Source: JBBARC01 sp040400005 (lineage in GTDB: Bacteria > Pseudomonadota > Alphaproteobacteria > Acetobacterales > Acetobacteraceae). Taken from it: a stretch of 43,118 nt of DNA. The notes under the pieces were generated by a model. That model made no database searches. It saw only the letters and a list, made by a program, of their open reading frames with translations, and was not told the origin of the DNA. Positions within the stretch are counted from its first letter, which is position 1. Every line of letters begins with the position of its first letter. Shown one piece after another: positions 1 through 8,254 of the stretch. A program made the translations under genes and the position numbers. The DNA is taken from positions 1 through 43,118 of the forward strand of contig JBBARC010000027.1 in NCBI GenBank assembly GCA_040400005.1, written 5' to 3'.

Positions 1-26
1 GCTGGCCCAGGGGGCTTGGGAGTTAC

Positions 27-144
27 GAAAAAAGAAACAAAAAAGACTTTTATGATGTTTGGGCCTGGATAAGGTGCAGCCAACAGCCAAAAGCCGCGAG
101 ACGTTTCAAAAGTCTTTTTGCTTCTTTTTCTTCAGAAAAAGAAG
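27..144. repeat. Dispersed palindromic repeat, copy A
   Basis: The left arm carries GAAACAAAAAAGACTTTTAT and the right arm carries AAAAGTCTTTTTGCTTC followed by the short palindrome CTTCTTTTTCTTCAGAAAAA. The arms are inverted relative to each other around a loop of about 70 bases. The outer left palindrome found in the other copies is degenerate here. The loop contains GGGCCTGG, as copy C does, which suggests the same orientation as C. It could fold into a long hairpin and act as a terminator; that role is inferred. Confidence 0.7.
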
Positions 145-365
145 GGTCTTATACCAACCCGCTTAAGGGTTGACCCATAAAGAATGGATCAACGCGGGTC
201 GGCATTAGTTTTTTTTGGCGCGTTTGCGGCTGTGGTGGCCGTTAAATTGACATTGTCATGGAACGGATGATCACCATGGCCGTTTATAGTGACAGCAGGG
301 ATCGTTTGACGATGCCGGGCAGATTTCAGATGCTAGGCAATTTGCGCCGGTTGGGCGTGTGGGTT

Positions 366-395
366 TTGACGTATTTCAGACTGTAGGTAGATATT
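366..395 (+). promoter_or_regulatory. Candidate promoter upstream of the DUF3309 gene
   Basis: A TTGACG hexamer at 366-371 is followed after 18 bases by GATATT at 390-395, a reasonable -35 and a weak -10 match. It lies about 100 bases upstream of the small membrane protein start at 498. The rest of the 353-base stretch 145-497 shows no gene on either strand; apart from this and the stem-loop at 428-466 I see only a weak partial dyad at about 156-199. Confidence 0.3.
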
Positions 396-427
396 TTACG
401 ATTTTCTTGGCCGGACAACGACACTCA

Positions 428-466
428 CCGGGACCATTTTAGGGCTTATTTTTAGGCCGGTCCCGG
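428..466 (+). promoter_or_regulatory. Stem-loop in the 5' leader of the DUF3309 gene
   Basis: CCGGGACC (428-435) and GGTCCCGG (459-466) form a perfect 8-bp inverted repeat with a 23-base A/T-richer loop, about 30 bases before the start codon at 498. There is no T run directly after it, so an mRNA leader structure is at least as likely as a terminator. The function is unknown. Confidence 0.4.
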
Positions 467-497
467 CGCGTGGTTTACGATATTGGGAGTATATTTC

Positions 498-656
498 ATG
501 AACTTTGGAACAATTCTGCTGATTCTTCTGGTGCTTTTTCTGGTGGGCGCGCTGCCGACCTGGCCGCACAGCATGAACTGGGGCTATTACCCTAGCGGTG
601 GCATCAGCATTGTGCTGGTGATCGTTGTTGTGTTGCTGATTACTGGGCGCATTTAG
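498..656 (+). CDS. Small membrane protein, DUF3309 family
   Basis: This gene encodes 52 residues. There are two hydrophobic segments, at about 4-19 and 35-51, separated by a polar turn with ALPTWPHS, NWGYYPSGG. This is the pattern of the DUF3309 family: LPTWP, then WGY-PSGG, then a second hydrophobic segment ending in GR(I). The family is common in proteobacteria and its function is unknown; an inner-membrane location is expected. The start is supported by GGGAG at 485-489, eight bases upstream. Codons are typical of the neighbourhood. The next gene on the strand, an entericidin-like lipoprotein, begins 80 bases later, so the two may be co-transcribed, but that is only an inference. Confidence 0.8.
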   Translation: MNFGTILLILLVLFLVGALPTWPHSMNWGYYPSGGISIVLVIVVVLLITGRI

Positions 657-736
657 CGGTGACTTTTATCAATCACCCGTTTTTTACGCATAACCCTGGC
701 TTGTCTGTTTACAGCCGTCACACGAAAGTAGCTCCC

Positions 737-892
737 ATGACCTCGAAAAATCTTATGCTTACGGCCACTTTGTTTGTGCTTGCTGCCAGTGCGCCGTTGT
801 TGAGCGCGTGCCATACCACGGCTGGCGCTGGCACGGATATTAGCAAGGCGGGCCACGCGATTACCAATGATGCCAATCGCAACACGCCGTAA
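737..892 (+). CDS. Entericidin A/B family small lipoprotein
   Basis: This gene encodes 51 residues. A short basic N-terminus and a hydrophobic stretch (about 7-20) end in the lipobox LLSAC, so Cys25 would be lipidated after signal peptidase II cleavage. The mature part, with GAGTDISKAGHAITNDA, matches the short GxGxDI-xxGxAI pattern of entericidins (EcnA/EcnB), small membrane lipoproteins implicated in stress-associated toxin/antidote behaviour in enterobacteria. Only one such gene is present, so an antidote/toxin pair is not evident here. An in-frame upstream start at 659 would add 26 residues that do not look like a signal peptide, so the ATG at 737 is preferred. The ribosome-binding site is weak. 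Confidence 0.75.
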   Translation: MTSKNLMLTATLFVLAASAPLLSACHTTAGAGTDISKAGHAITNDANRNTP

Positions 893-907
893 TGCTTGCT
901 TGGTGAT

Positions 908-1870
908 TTAGGCGGCGCTTTCGAAAAGCTCGATGATGTTGGCGGGGTAGGGCGATGCGTAGGGCGTAATGCCGTAGCGCACGCGCAGGGCCTCGGTGGG
1001 TTCTGCCCATGCCTGTTCCCACGGGATCAACATCATCGGGGGCGTTTCGCGGCCATGTTGCCAGGCGGTGAAAATCGTTTCTAGCAACAGAGGGATTGCG
1101 GCCGGCGCGGTGTGGGCGGCGGTGGCAACCACGAGGGCCAGAAACATCGCTGAATAATTATGGCCGAATTGCGAGAGCTGGAACGCTGACAGGGCGATTT
1201 CGTGCAGTTTTGTGGTGTGGTAGCCGGCGGTGATGTGCCACAGATCGTGGGTTTGCAACATGCGGGCGTTCAAATAATCCAGCGGTGCGATCAGCGATTG
1301 CAGATTGAGCGTGTCGCGGTCGAGCACTTCGATATCGTAGTTATTATCGACCAGCAGGCGGTAGAATTCGTGGCCGAGTGAGCCGGCCGGTGCCAGTTGC
1401 AAATCTTGCAAGCGAATGCGGGCGGGGAAGCCGTTGGCGGCAGCCGTGGTGGCACCTGGGTAGGCGGCACTGGCGGCGGCGGCGCGGGGCTGAAAGCCGG
1501 GGGCCAAAAGGGCGGCCAGGCCTGCGGTGCGCGAGGTGATTTCACCGGCACTGATGGCATTGGTGCTATCTTCGGCCAGTGCCCAGAAAATGTTCCAAAA
1601 ACCTGTGGTGAGCGGTTCGGCTGGTTGTGTGCCACCGGGGATAACGGTGCCTGGGGTTGGGCGGGCTAGCCAGCCGCTGGCGGCTGCATCGTAGATGGCG
1701 GCGATGTTTTCGGGTGCGGTGAAGGCGGCCTGGGCGAGGCTGGCGGCCAGGGTTATGGCGGCATCGGGGGCGGCTGCGCGGGCGTTTGCTGCGGCTTGGG
1801 TGATGGCGGCGATGTTGGTGGGGGCTGCCACCTGTGCTTCGAATGCTGCCCGCATTGGTGCTGTGATCAT
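908..1870 (-). CDS. Coq4-family protein (ubiquinone biosynthesis)
   Basis: This gene encodes 320 residues. The Coq4 signature is visible around residues 210-228: HDLWH, then 11 residues, then E, which is the HDxxHx11E metal site of Coq4. Before it is GHEFYRLLVDNNYDIEVL, and after it the ALSAFQLSQ helix typical of the family. Coq4 organises ubiquinone biosynthesis and in yeast is tied to C1 decarboxylation/hydroxylation of the head-group. The first 140 residues are Ala-rich and less recognisable. The start has a good GGGGG ribosome-binding site six bases upstream. The gene stands alone: its neighbours face the other way and no other coq gene is in the window. The ubiquinone role is therefore from family knowledge only. 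Confidence 0.82.
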   Translation of the reverse strand: MITAPMRAAFEAQVAAPTNIAAITQAAANARAAAPDAAITLAASLAQAAFTAPENIAAIYDAAASGWLARPTPGTVIPGGTQPAEPLTTGFWNIFWALAEDSTNAISAGEITSRTAGLAALLAPGFQPRAAAASAAYPGATTAAANGFPARIRLQDLQLAPAGSLGHEFYRLLVDNNYDIEVLDRDTLNLQSLIAPLDYLNARMLQTHDLWHITAGYHTTKLHEIALSAFQLSQFGHNYSAMFLALVVATAAHTAPAAIPLLLETIFTAWQHGRETPPMMLIPWEQAWAEPTEALRVRYGITPYASPYPANIIELFESAA

Positions 1871-2054
1871 GATGTTGCCCCCCGTTTTTGTGCACCGGAT
1901 TTTACCAGTTTTCTGGGCCGGTGTTGTGGCTGGCAGTATGGGGTTGGCTGGCGGCCCGGCGCAATGGTTTTAGTGGGTGGTTTTAGTGGTGGGGATTTTC
2001 GCGACGCGGGAAGGGGTGCGAGGATGGCGGTTCAACAGCGATTATGTGGGCAAT

Positions 2055-2528
2055 ATGTCGCGCAGCCATAGTTACAGCGTCACCATCGATTGGACCGGCA
2101 ATTTGGGCAGCGGCACGTCGGGTTATACTGCATATCGCCGCGATTACCGGGTGAGTGCGGCGGGCAAGCCGCCGATTGCGGGATCATCTGACCCCGCCTT
2201 TCGCGGTGATGGGGCGCGCTGGAACCCGGAGGATTTGCTGGTGGCGTCGCTGTCTGCGTGCCACCAATTGTGGTATTTGCATTTGTGTGCGGTGAACAAC
2301 ATTACTGTGCTGGCTTATCATGATGATGCCAGCGGCACTATGGTTGAAGGGCGTGGCGAGATTGCGCGGTTTTCCCAGGTGGTGCTGCGGCCGCGGGTGA
2401 CGGTGAGCCCTGGCGATGATGTGGCGCGCGCTGAGGCGTTGCACCACGACGCGCACACGGAATGTTTTATTGCTAATTCGGTGAATTTTGCGGTGGATAT
2501 TGCGCCGGTGATGGTGGTGGCGGGGTAG
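2055..2528 (+). CDS. OsmC/Ohr family peroxiredoxin-like protein
   Basis: This gene encodes 157 residues from the ATG at 2055. The two cysteines of the OsmC/Ohr thiol peroxidase fold are present: Cys69 in ASLSACHQLWYLHLCA and Cys137 in HTECFIANSV. Both contexts match the OsmC branch (LSxCHxLWFLHLCA and HxxCFIANS). The likely role is reduction of organic hydroperoxides in the cytoplasm using lipoyl or thiol reductants. An in-frame upstream start at 1977 would add 26 residues unlike the family N-terminus, and homologues begin near the xYxxxxxWTGNxG motif seen at residues 7-18, so 2055 is chosen. The gene is on its own, between the opposite-strand Coq4 gene and a secreted protein gene. Confidence 0.88.
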   Translation: MSRSHSYSVTIDWTGNLGSGTSGYTAYRRDYRVSAAGKPPIAGSSDPAFRGDGARWNPEDLLVASLSACHQLWYLHLCAVNNITVLAYHDDASGTMVEGRGEIARFSQVVLRPRVTVSPGDDVARAEALHHDAHTECFIANSVNFAVDIAPVMVVAG

Positions 2529-2630
2529 GATTGGGTGAAAGTTTGCCCGGAACGAGAGATGTTTTGCGCCCAGTGAGACGATCTTCAGCGGGGGTTGGGG
2601 CTAGGGTGGTTTTTTCATAAGGGGGATGCC

Positions 2631-3626
2631 ATGCGGGCGGGATTGGGTGCGGCTTTGGTTGTGGGCATGGTTGTGCCGGTGGCGGTGGGGGCAGCGCCGT
2701 TGCACTATGGCAGCATGGCCGGTGCAAGTTTGGGGGCCAATGCGGCGCTGAACGGAGCTGTGCCGTTTCCTGCCGATAATGCTTGGAACACCGATATTTC
2801 CAAACTGCCGGTGGATGCCAATTCGGCGAATTTGATCGCATCGATTGGGCTGAATACCGGGCTGCACCCGGATTTTGGTTCCGGCACCTATAACGGATCT
2901 ATTCTGGGCATTCCGTATGTGGTGGTGGCGGGTAGCCAGCCGGGGGTTGCGATAAACTTTACCCTGTATGGGTCGCAAAGCGACAAAGGCCCTTACCCGG
3001 TGCCGGGGGACGCGCCGATTGAAGGGTATAAGCCGAGTGGCAAACCGTTTTCGGGCGATCGGCATGTGCTGGTGATCGATCGTGACGCCAATCGGTTATA
3101 TGAAATGTGGCTTTCGTATCCGCAAACCGATGGAAGCTGGAAGGCCGGCAGCGGGGCGGTGTTTCATGCGGAGCAAGACAATGTGCGGCCGACCGCCAAA
3201 CCGGGGTGGACCAGCGCCGATGCCGCCGGGTTGCCGATTTTTCCGGGGCTTGCGCGCTATGATGAGGTGGCGGCGGGGGCGATAAAACACGCGTTGCGCT
3301 TTACGGTGCAAACATCGCGGCAGGCGTATGTGCCGCCGGCCACGCATTGGGCATCGAGCAACCAAAGCGTGAATTTACCGCCGATGGGGATGCGGGTGCG
3401 GCTGCGGGCGAGTTATGTTATTCCCGCCAGTTTTAGCAAACCAACGCGGATATTGCTGCAGGCGATGAAAACCTATGGCCTGCTGTGCGCGGATAATGGC
3501 AGCAACTGGTATGTATCGGGCGCACCCAGCCCGCATTGGAATAATACGCGGCTGGTGACTGAACTGCGCCAAGTGACTGGGGCTAATTTTGAAGTGGTAC
3601 AGATGGTGGGGCTGGTGCACCCATAA
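2631..3626 (+). CDS. Secreted protein of unknown function
   Basis: This gene encodes 331 residues from the ATG at 2631, which follows GGGGGA closely. The N-terminus has a signal peptide: MRAG, a hydrophobic core, and a VGAAP cleavage region near residue 22. The mature part has a motif series I recognise from uncharacterised secreted bacterial proteins: FPADNAWNTDIS near residue 45, then SANLIASIG, LHPDFGSGTYNG and GIPYVVV, then GDRHVLVIDRD and LYEMW further on. These suggest a compact beta-rich fold, and a conserved surface rich in Asp, His and Trp. I know of no established function. It ends 2 bases from the moaC stop codon on the other strand, so the two transcripts converge. Confidence 0.7.
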   Translation: MRAGLGAALVVGMVVPVAVGAAPLHYGSMAGASLGANAALNGAVPFPADNAWNTDISKLPVDANSANLIASIGLNTGLHPDFGSGTYNGSILGIPYVVVAGSQPGVAINFTLYGSQSDKGPYPVPGDAPIEGYKPSGKPFSGDRHVLVIDRDANRLYEMWLSYPQTDGSWKAGSGAVFHAEQDNVRPTAKPGWTSADAAGLPIFPGLARYDEVAAGAIKHALRFTVQTSRQAYVPPATHWASSNQSVNLPPMGMRVRLRASYVIPASFSKPTRILLQAMKTYGLLCADNGSNWYVSGAPSPHWNNTRLVTELRQVTGANFEVVQMVGLVHP

Positions 3627-3628
3627 AT

Positions 3629-4108
3629 CTAGTCTTGGGTAAAATCGCCGGATTTACCACCTGATTTGGCGGTGACGCGTAAACCATCGATGCGCATGAC
3701 GCGGTCTATCGCTTTGCACATATCGTAAATGGTGAGGGCGGCGATGGAGGCGGCGGTGAGCGCTTCCATCTCCACCCCGGTTTGGCCGGTGGTGCGCACG
3801 GTTGCGGTAATTTCCATGGTGGTGTCGTTGGTTGGTGCCGGGAAAATGTCGATGCTGACGGATGTGATGGGCAGTGGGTGGCACAGCGGAATGAGGTCGG
3901 CTGCGCGTTTGGCTGCCATGATGCCGGCAATGCGGGCGATGCCAATGACATCGCCTTTTTTGGCGGTGCCCGACATGATTATCTGGCGGGTGGCGGGCAG
4001 CATGACCACGCGCACGCAGGCGGTGGCGGCGCGCGGGGTTTGCGGTTTGGCGCCGACATCTACCATGGCAGCGCGGCCTTGGGCATCGAAATGGGTGAGG
4101 CTGGTCAT
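3629..4108 (-). CDS. Cyclic pyranopterin monophosphate synthase MoaC
   Basis: This gene encodes 159 residues. MoaC converts the 3',8-cyclo-GTP intermediate made by MoaA into cyclic pyranopterin monophosphate in molybdenum cofactor synthesis. Family motifs are clear: KKGDVIGIARIAGIMAAKR (50-68), LIPLCHPLPIT (72-82), GVEMEALTAAS (111-121) and YDMCKAIDR (128-136). Asp129 and Lys132 correspond to the catalytic Asp128 and Lys131 of the E. coli enzyme. The start at 4108 overlaps the trpC stop by four bases (ATGA), which argues for translational coupling and against the longer reading frame starting at 4213. It is the last gene of the trp operon. In relatives moeA often follows moaC; here a convergent gene follows instead. 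Confidence 0.95.
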   Translation of the reverse strand: MTSLTHFDAQGRAAMVDVGAKPQTPRAATACVRVVMLPATRQIIMSGTAKKGDVIGIARIAGIMAAKRAADLIPLCHPLPITSVSIDIFPAPTNDTTMEITATVRTTGQTGVEMEALTAASIAALTIYDMCKAIDRVMRIDGLRVTAKSGGKSGDFTQD

Positions 4109-4950
4109 GCCGCGTGGCCGAGCAAGGCTTTGGTGGCGAGGGTAAGATCGGGCTGGCGCAACAAACTTTCGCCGACCAGCAGGCAATGTGCGCCGACGGC
4201 TGCAAGTTTGCATAAATCATCGAAATTTTTGATGCCGCTTTCGGCGATGACAATTCGTTCTGGGGGTATTTCGGGTGCCAGGCGAATGGTGGTTTGCAGG
4301 TCGGTTTTTAGCGTTTTTAAATTGCGGTTGTTGATGCCGATGAGCGGTGTTTGCAGGCCCAGGGCGCGGGTTAGTTCGGCGGCGTCATGCACTTCCACCA
4401 GCACATCTAGATCTAGTGCGCGGGCCAGGGATTCTAGGTCTATCGCTTCTGAATCAGTAAGTGCCGCCATGATCAGCAAAATGGCATCGGCGCCAACCGC
4501 GCGGCTTTCGTACACCTGCCAGGGATCGAGGATAAAATCCTTGCGCAGCACGGGAAGATCGACGGCCGCGCGGGCTTCGATCATGTCGGCAATGCTGCCG
4601 CCAAAATGCGGCCCCTCGGTAAGCACTGATAAACACGTGGCACCCCCCGCCTGGTAGGCCCGCGCGGCATCGGCGGGGGTGGCGCCGGCGCGGATAATAC
4701 CGCCCGAGGGGGAGGCACGTTTAAATTCGGTGATCAGACCCCATTGGCCGCGCATGTGGGCGGATTTTAGGGCAAAGCCAAAACCGCGCGGTTTATCGCG
4801 GCGGGCGGCGATTTTGGATTTTAGTGCGTCGATCGAGGTTTCTGCCGATAGGCGGGCGATTTCAGCGCGCTTGATGGTGCAGATGCGGGCGAGTGCGTCA
4901 TCACTAACGGGCGCATCTTCAACAACTGTTGTATCCGGTGTTTTGGTCAT
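4105..4950 (-). CDS. Indole-3-glycerol phosphate synthase
   Basis: This gene encodes 281 residues. TrpC catalyses ring closure of carboxyphenylamino-deoxyribulose phosphate to indole-3-glycerol phosphate in tryptophan synthesis. The (beta/alpha)8 barrel motifs are present: EFKRASPSGG (75-84) with the catalytic Lys, LRKDFILDPWQVYES in the middle, LIGINNRNLKT, and IAESGI near the C-terminus for phosphate binding. The usual SPSKG/SPSxG loop is kept. Length is slightly above the usual 255-270 residues because of a polar N-terminal extension of about 20 residues. Both ends overlap neighbours by four bases (trpD upstream, moaC downstream). Confidence 0.96.
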   Translation of the reverse strand: MTKTPDTTVVEDAPVSDDALARICTIKRAEIARLSAETSIDALKSKIAARRDKPRGFGFALKSAHMRGQWGLITEFKRASPSGGIIRAGATPADAARAYQAGGATCLSVLTEGPHFGGSIADMIEARAAVDLPVLRKDFILDPWQVYESRAVGADAILLIMAALTDSEAIDLESLARALDLDVLVEVHDAAELTRALGLQTPLIGINNRNLKTLKTDLQTTIRLAPEIPPERIVIAESGIKNFDDLCKLAAVGAHCLLVGESLLRQPDLTLATKALLGHAA

Positions 4951-5984
4951 GCCATGCCCCGTGCTTGCCGCACCAATAATGTTGCATCTCGTAAAGCCGC
5001 CAGGGTGGCACAGGCAAGCCCGGTATCGAGGCTGCTGGCCGCCATTTTTACACCCTGGCGCAAAGTATCGGCGCGGCCGGACACAATGAGCCCAGCGGCG
5101 GCATTTAACAAAACCGTATCGCGGTAGGGGCCGGTGGCGCCATCGAGCAAGGCGACCAAGGCTGTTGCATTATTGGCGGCATCACCGCCGGTGATCGCTT
5201 CCAGCGGGGCGCGGCTAAAACCGGCATCTTCTGGGGCGACAGAAAATTCGCGCAGCTGGCCCTGATACCAGGCGAACACGTGGTTTTCACCGGCAAGCGT
5301 AAGCTCATCAGTGCCGCTGCCGTGCACCACCCACACGTGTTCGGCACCTAAAGCACCTGCCGCTTGGGCCAAATGCGCGCCGCGGGCGGGATCGAACACG
5401 CCAATGATCTGGCGCTTTACCCGGGCTGGGTTGGCCAGTGGCCCGAGTAGATTAAAAATGCTGCGAAAGCCCAGCTTGGCGCGCACGCCGGCGGCGTGGC
5501 GCAGGCCGGGGTGGTGATTGGGTGCGAAGAGAAAAACGATGTTGGTGGCATCAAGAATGGGGCCCAAGGCGGCCATCGGTGGGGCGATATCAATGCCCAG
5601 TGCCATCAGCACATCGGCCGCACCCGATCGGGATGTGACCGCGCGGTTGCCGTGTTTGGCGACCGGCACGCCGCAACCAGCCAGCACAAAAGCAACAGCA
5701 GTTGAAATGTTAAGCGTGTGGCGGCCATCGCCGCCAGTGCCACACACATCTATCGCGTGGGGCGGTGCCGGAACAGGCGCCATGCGCGCCCGCATAGCCT
5801 GCGCAGCACCAGTGATTTCGGCCACAGTTTCGCCACGCACCGCCAATGCGGTGAGCAGGGAGGCGATTTCAATGTCGCTGGCAGCGCCATCAAGCACCGC
5901 GCCGAACACGGCTTGGGCCTCGTGCGCATCCAGCGTTTCACCGGTAGCAAGCCGGCGCAGAAAATGTGGGATTGCAACGGTCAT
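4947..5984 (-). CDS. Anthranilate phosphoribosyltransferase
   Basis: This gene encodes 345 residues. TrpD transfers the phosphoribosyl group of PRPP to anthranilate. The PRPP/metal-binding motif CGTGGDG is at residues 81-87, followed by LNISTA, and KHGNRAVTSRSG (110-121) carries conserved anthranilate/PRPP contacts. The helical N-terminal domain fits the usual length. The gene follows trpG after 21 bases and overlaps trpC by four. Unlike in enterobacteria it is not fused to the glutamine amidotransferase. Confidence 0.96.
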   Translation of the reverse strand: MTVAIPHFLRRLATGETLDAHEAQAVFGAVLDGAASDIEIASLLTALAVRGETVAEITGAAQAMRARMAPVPAPPHAIDVCGTGGDGRHTLNISTAVAFVLAGCGVPVAKHGNRAVTSRSGAADVLMALGIDIAPPMAALGPILDATNIVFLFAPNHHPGLRHAAGVRAKLGFRSIFNLLGPLANPARVKRQIIGVFDPARGAHLAQAAGALGAEHVWVVHGSGTDELTLAGENHVFAWYQGQLREFSVAPEDAGFSRAPLEAITGGDAANNATALVALLDGATGPYRDTVLLNAAAGLIVSGRADTLRQGVKMAASSLDTGLACATLAALRDATLLVRQARGMA

Positions 5985-6005
5985 TGGGCGACGCTCATGC
6001 GGTGA

Positions 6006-6596
6006 TCAAGCGGCTGCGCGCGCAGGCGTGCGCGCCAGCGTTAGAAAATTGGCGAGCAGATCGTGGCCGTGTTCGCTGGCAATACTTTCCGGGTGAAACT
6101 GCACGCCGTAAATCGGGTATTCGCGATGGCGCAACCCCATAATCAGCCCATCATCGGTATGCGCCGTTGCGATTAGGCAAGCCGGCAAGGTATCTGCGCG
6201 CACCACCAAACTATGGTAGCGCGTCGCTTTAAACGGGTTTTTGAGCCCGGCAAAAATATCGCTACCCTGATGGTACACGTGGCTTACCTTGCCGTGCATA
6301 GGTGTGGGTGCCCGCACCACTTCGCCGCCAAACGCCTGGCCAATCGCCTGGTGACCCAAACACACGCCCAGTAATGGAATTTTACCAGCAACGGCGGCAA
6401 TCACATCCAGGCAAATACCAGCATCGTTCGGCGTACACGGCCCCGGCGACAACACAATAGCTTCCGGCGCCATCGCCCAAATCTCGGCCAATGTCATTTT
6501 ATCGTTGCGGTGCACTGAGCACTCAGCACCCAGTTCACCCAGGTAGTGAACCAGGTTGAAGGTGAAGCTGTCGTAGTTGTCTATCAGCAGGATCAT
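6006..6596 (-). CDS. Anthranilate synthase component II (glutamine amidotransferase)
   Basis: This gene encodes 196 residues. It is a class I glutamine amidotransferase that supplies ammonia to TrpE. The triad is visible: Cys79 in LLGVCLGHQAIGQAFGG, and His168 and Glu170 in YGVQFHPES. The oxyanion region LSPGPCTP and the N-terminal LLIDNYDSFTFNLVHYLGE are canonical. Such proteins can also serve PabB in folate synthesis, and no separate pabA is in this window, so a dual role is possible. The gene lies downstream of trpE but is separated from it by 170 bases that hold a long palindromic repeat. Confidence 0.94.
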   Translation of the reverse strand: MILLIDNYDSFTFNLVHYLGELGAECSVHRNDKMTLAEIWAMAPEAIVLSPGPCTPNDAGICLDVIAAVAGKIPLLGVCLGHQAIGQAFGGEVVRAPTPMHGKVSHVYHQGSDIFAGLKNPFKATRYHSLVVRADTLPACLIATAHTDDGLIMGLRHREYPIYGVQFHPESIASEHGHDLLANFLTLARTPARAAA

Positions 6597-6621
6597 TGGG
6601 ATAGTCCAGGTAAGGAAGAAA

Positions 6622-6745
6622 CTTCTTTTCTGAAGAAAAGAAGCAAAAGACTTTTATAATGCTGGTGCGGCGTTCGCGGTGGCGGCGTTGCCCCAGGCCC
6701 AGCATAGTAAAAGTCTTTTTGTTTCTTTTTCTTCAGAAAAAGAAA
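6622..6745. repeat. Dispersed palindromic repeat, copy B (between trpE and trpG)
   Basis: It opens with the 22-base palindrome CTTCTTTTCTGAAGAAAAGA-AG (6622-6643) and ends with the related palindrome TTTCTTTTTCTTCAGAAAAA-GAAA (6722-6745). Inside these are long inverted arms: AAAAGACTTTTATAATGCTGG on the left and its near-complement CCAGCATAGTAAAAGTCTTTT on the right. The loop contains GGTGGCGGCGTTGCCCCAGG. That loop is almost the reverse complement of the loop in copy C, so B and C are the same element in opposite orientations. It sits inside the trp operon. Confidence 0.85.
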
Positions 6746-6766
6746 ATTCTTATCTTCCTCCATCCC

Positions 6767-8251
6767 CTAGCTCTCCCCAGCCGCAAACCGCACAGCTTCT
6801 TCGGCGGCGCGAAACAGGGCGCGGGCTTTGGCGCGGGTTTCCTGGTATTCGGCTTCGGGCACGGAATCGGCGACGATTCCGCAGCCGGCTTGGACGTGCA
6901 TTTTGCCGTCTTTTACCAGGGCCATGCGTAGGCCGATGCAGGTATCCATGTTGCCATCGGGGCCGAAATAGCCAACGCAGCCGGCGTAGATACCGCGGCG
7001 TGTGGGTTCCATTTCGTTGATGATTTCCATGGCGCGGATTTTGGGGGCGCCGGTGAGGGTGCCGGCGGGGAAGCCGGCGATGAGGGCGGCGAGCGCATCG
7101 ACGCCGTCGCGCACCTGGCCTTCGACGTTTGATGAGATGTGCATAACGTGGCTGAATTTTTCGACAACGAAGCTTTCGGTAACGCGCACTGACCCGGTGG
7201 TGGCGACGCGGCCGACATCGTTGCGGCCGAGATCGACGAGCATTAAATGTTCGGCGCGTTCTTTGGGGTCGGCGAGGAGTTCATCTTCTAGGCGCTGATC
7301 ATCGGCGGCGCTGGTGCCGCGCGGGCGGGTGCCGGCGAGGGGACGAATGGTGATGGTGCCATCGCGCAGGCGGACCAGCACTTCGGGGCTGCTGCCGACG
7401 ATGGAAAATGCGCCGAAATTGAGAAAGAACAAGAACGGGGCGGGGTTGATGCGGCGCAGGGCGCGGTAGAGGGCGAGCGGCGGCAGGGTGAAATCGGTGG
7501 TGAATCGTTGGCTGGGCACCACCTGAAAGACATCGCCGGCGGTGATGTACTCTTTCATGCGCAGCACTATATCGATGAAGGCCGCGTGCGACATGTTGGA
7601 GATGGGGGCGGCTGGTGCTGGTAAAAAAACCGGTTCTGGCGCCGGCGGTAGTGCTTGGTTTAGGCGTGTGCGTGCGGCCGCCACGCAATCTTCGGCGCGG
7701 GCGCGGGCGGCGGCGATAGGTTCGTTCGGGCGTGGCCGCACCGGGGATGCGATGATCAATTCATCGCGCACGTTATCGAACACGGCGAACAGGGTTGGGC
7801 GTAGCATGATGGCGTCTGGCACGGCGAGGTCATCGATGCCGCTGACCGGTAGGCGTTCCATTTGGCGGGCCATGTCGTAGCCGAGGTAGCCAAACAGCCC
7901 GCCGATCATCGGGGGCAGGAGTGCGGGCAGGGGAAAGCGGCTGGCGGCGATGAGTGCGCGCAAGCTATCGAGCGGTTTTTCGGTGATGGCGGTAAAATCG
8001 CCGCCACCATGGCTGATGTCGGCGATGCCATCGCGGCTGCGCCAGATCAGATCTGGCGCCATGCCGATGACGGAAAAGCGGCCGCGCGCACTGCCGCCTT
8101 CGATACTTTCCAGCAAAAAACTATTGGGTTCGTTGCCGGCTAGTTTTAGCAGCACGCCGACCGGTGTTTGCAGATCGGCGACGCCACGCCAGAACACCAC
8201 ATGGGGGTTTTGCACGGTTGTGGTGTCGGGGTCTGTCATCAAGTCGGCCAT
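6767..8251 (-). CDS. Anthranilate synthase component I
   Basis: This gene encodes 494 residues. TrpE makes anthranilate from chorismate using ammonia from TrpG. The N-terminal LLES element (SFLLESIEGG, about 44-53), part of the tryptophan feedback site, is present. The C-terminal chorismate-binding domain has SSPEVLVRL, PLAGTRPRG, the DLGRNDVGRV segment and GTLTGAPKIRAMEII with E and RRGIYAG following. The start lies 3 bases after the ppiD stop, so ppiD and trpE are surely co-transcribed; no leader peptide or attenuator can lie directly before trpE. A second ATG four codons in (8239) is possible. Confidence 0.96.
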   Translation of the reverse strand: MADLMTDPDTTTVQNPHVVFWRGVADLQTPVGVLLKLAGNEPNSFLLESIEGGSARGRFSVIGMAPDLIWRSRDGIADISHGGGDFTAITEKPLDSLRALIAASRFPLPALLPPMIGGLFGYLGYDMARQMERLPVSGIDDLAVPDAIMLRPTLFAVFDNVRDELIIASPVRPRPNEPIAAARARAEDCVAAARTRLNQALPPAPEPVFLPAPAAPISNMSHAAFIDIVLRMKEYITAGDVFQVVPSQRFTTDFTLPPLALYRALRRINPAPFLFFLNFGAFSIVGSSPEVLVRLRDGTITIRPLAGTRPRGTSAADDQRLEDELLADPKERAEHLMLVDLGRNDVGRVATTGSVRVTESFVVEKFSHVMHISSNVEGQVRDGVDALAALIAGFPAGTLTGAPKIRAMEIINEMEPTRRGIYAGCVGYFGPDGNMDTCIGLRMALVKDGKMHVQAGCGIVADSVPEAEYQETRAKARALFRAAEEAVRFAAGES

Positions 8252-8254
8252 TAT

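Noticed and set aside
653..856. Basic 67-codon minus-strand frame opposite the entericidin gene
   Set aside because: It is Arg/Lys-rich by composition only and conflicts with a well-supported small lipoprotein gene.
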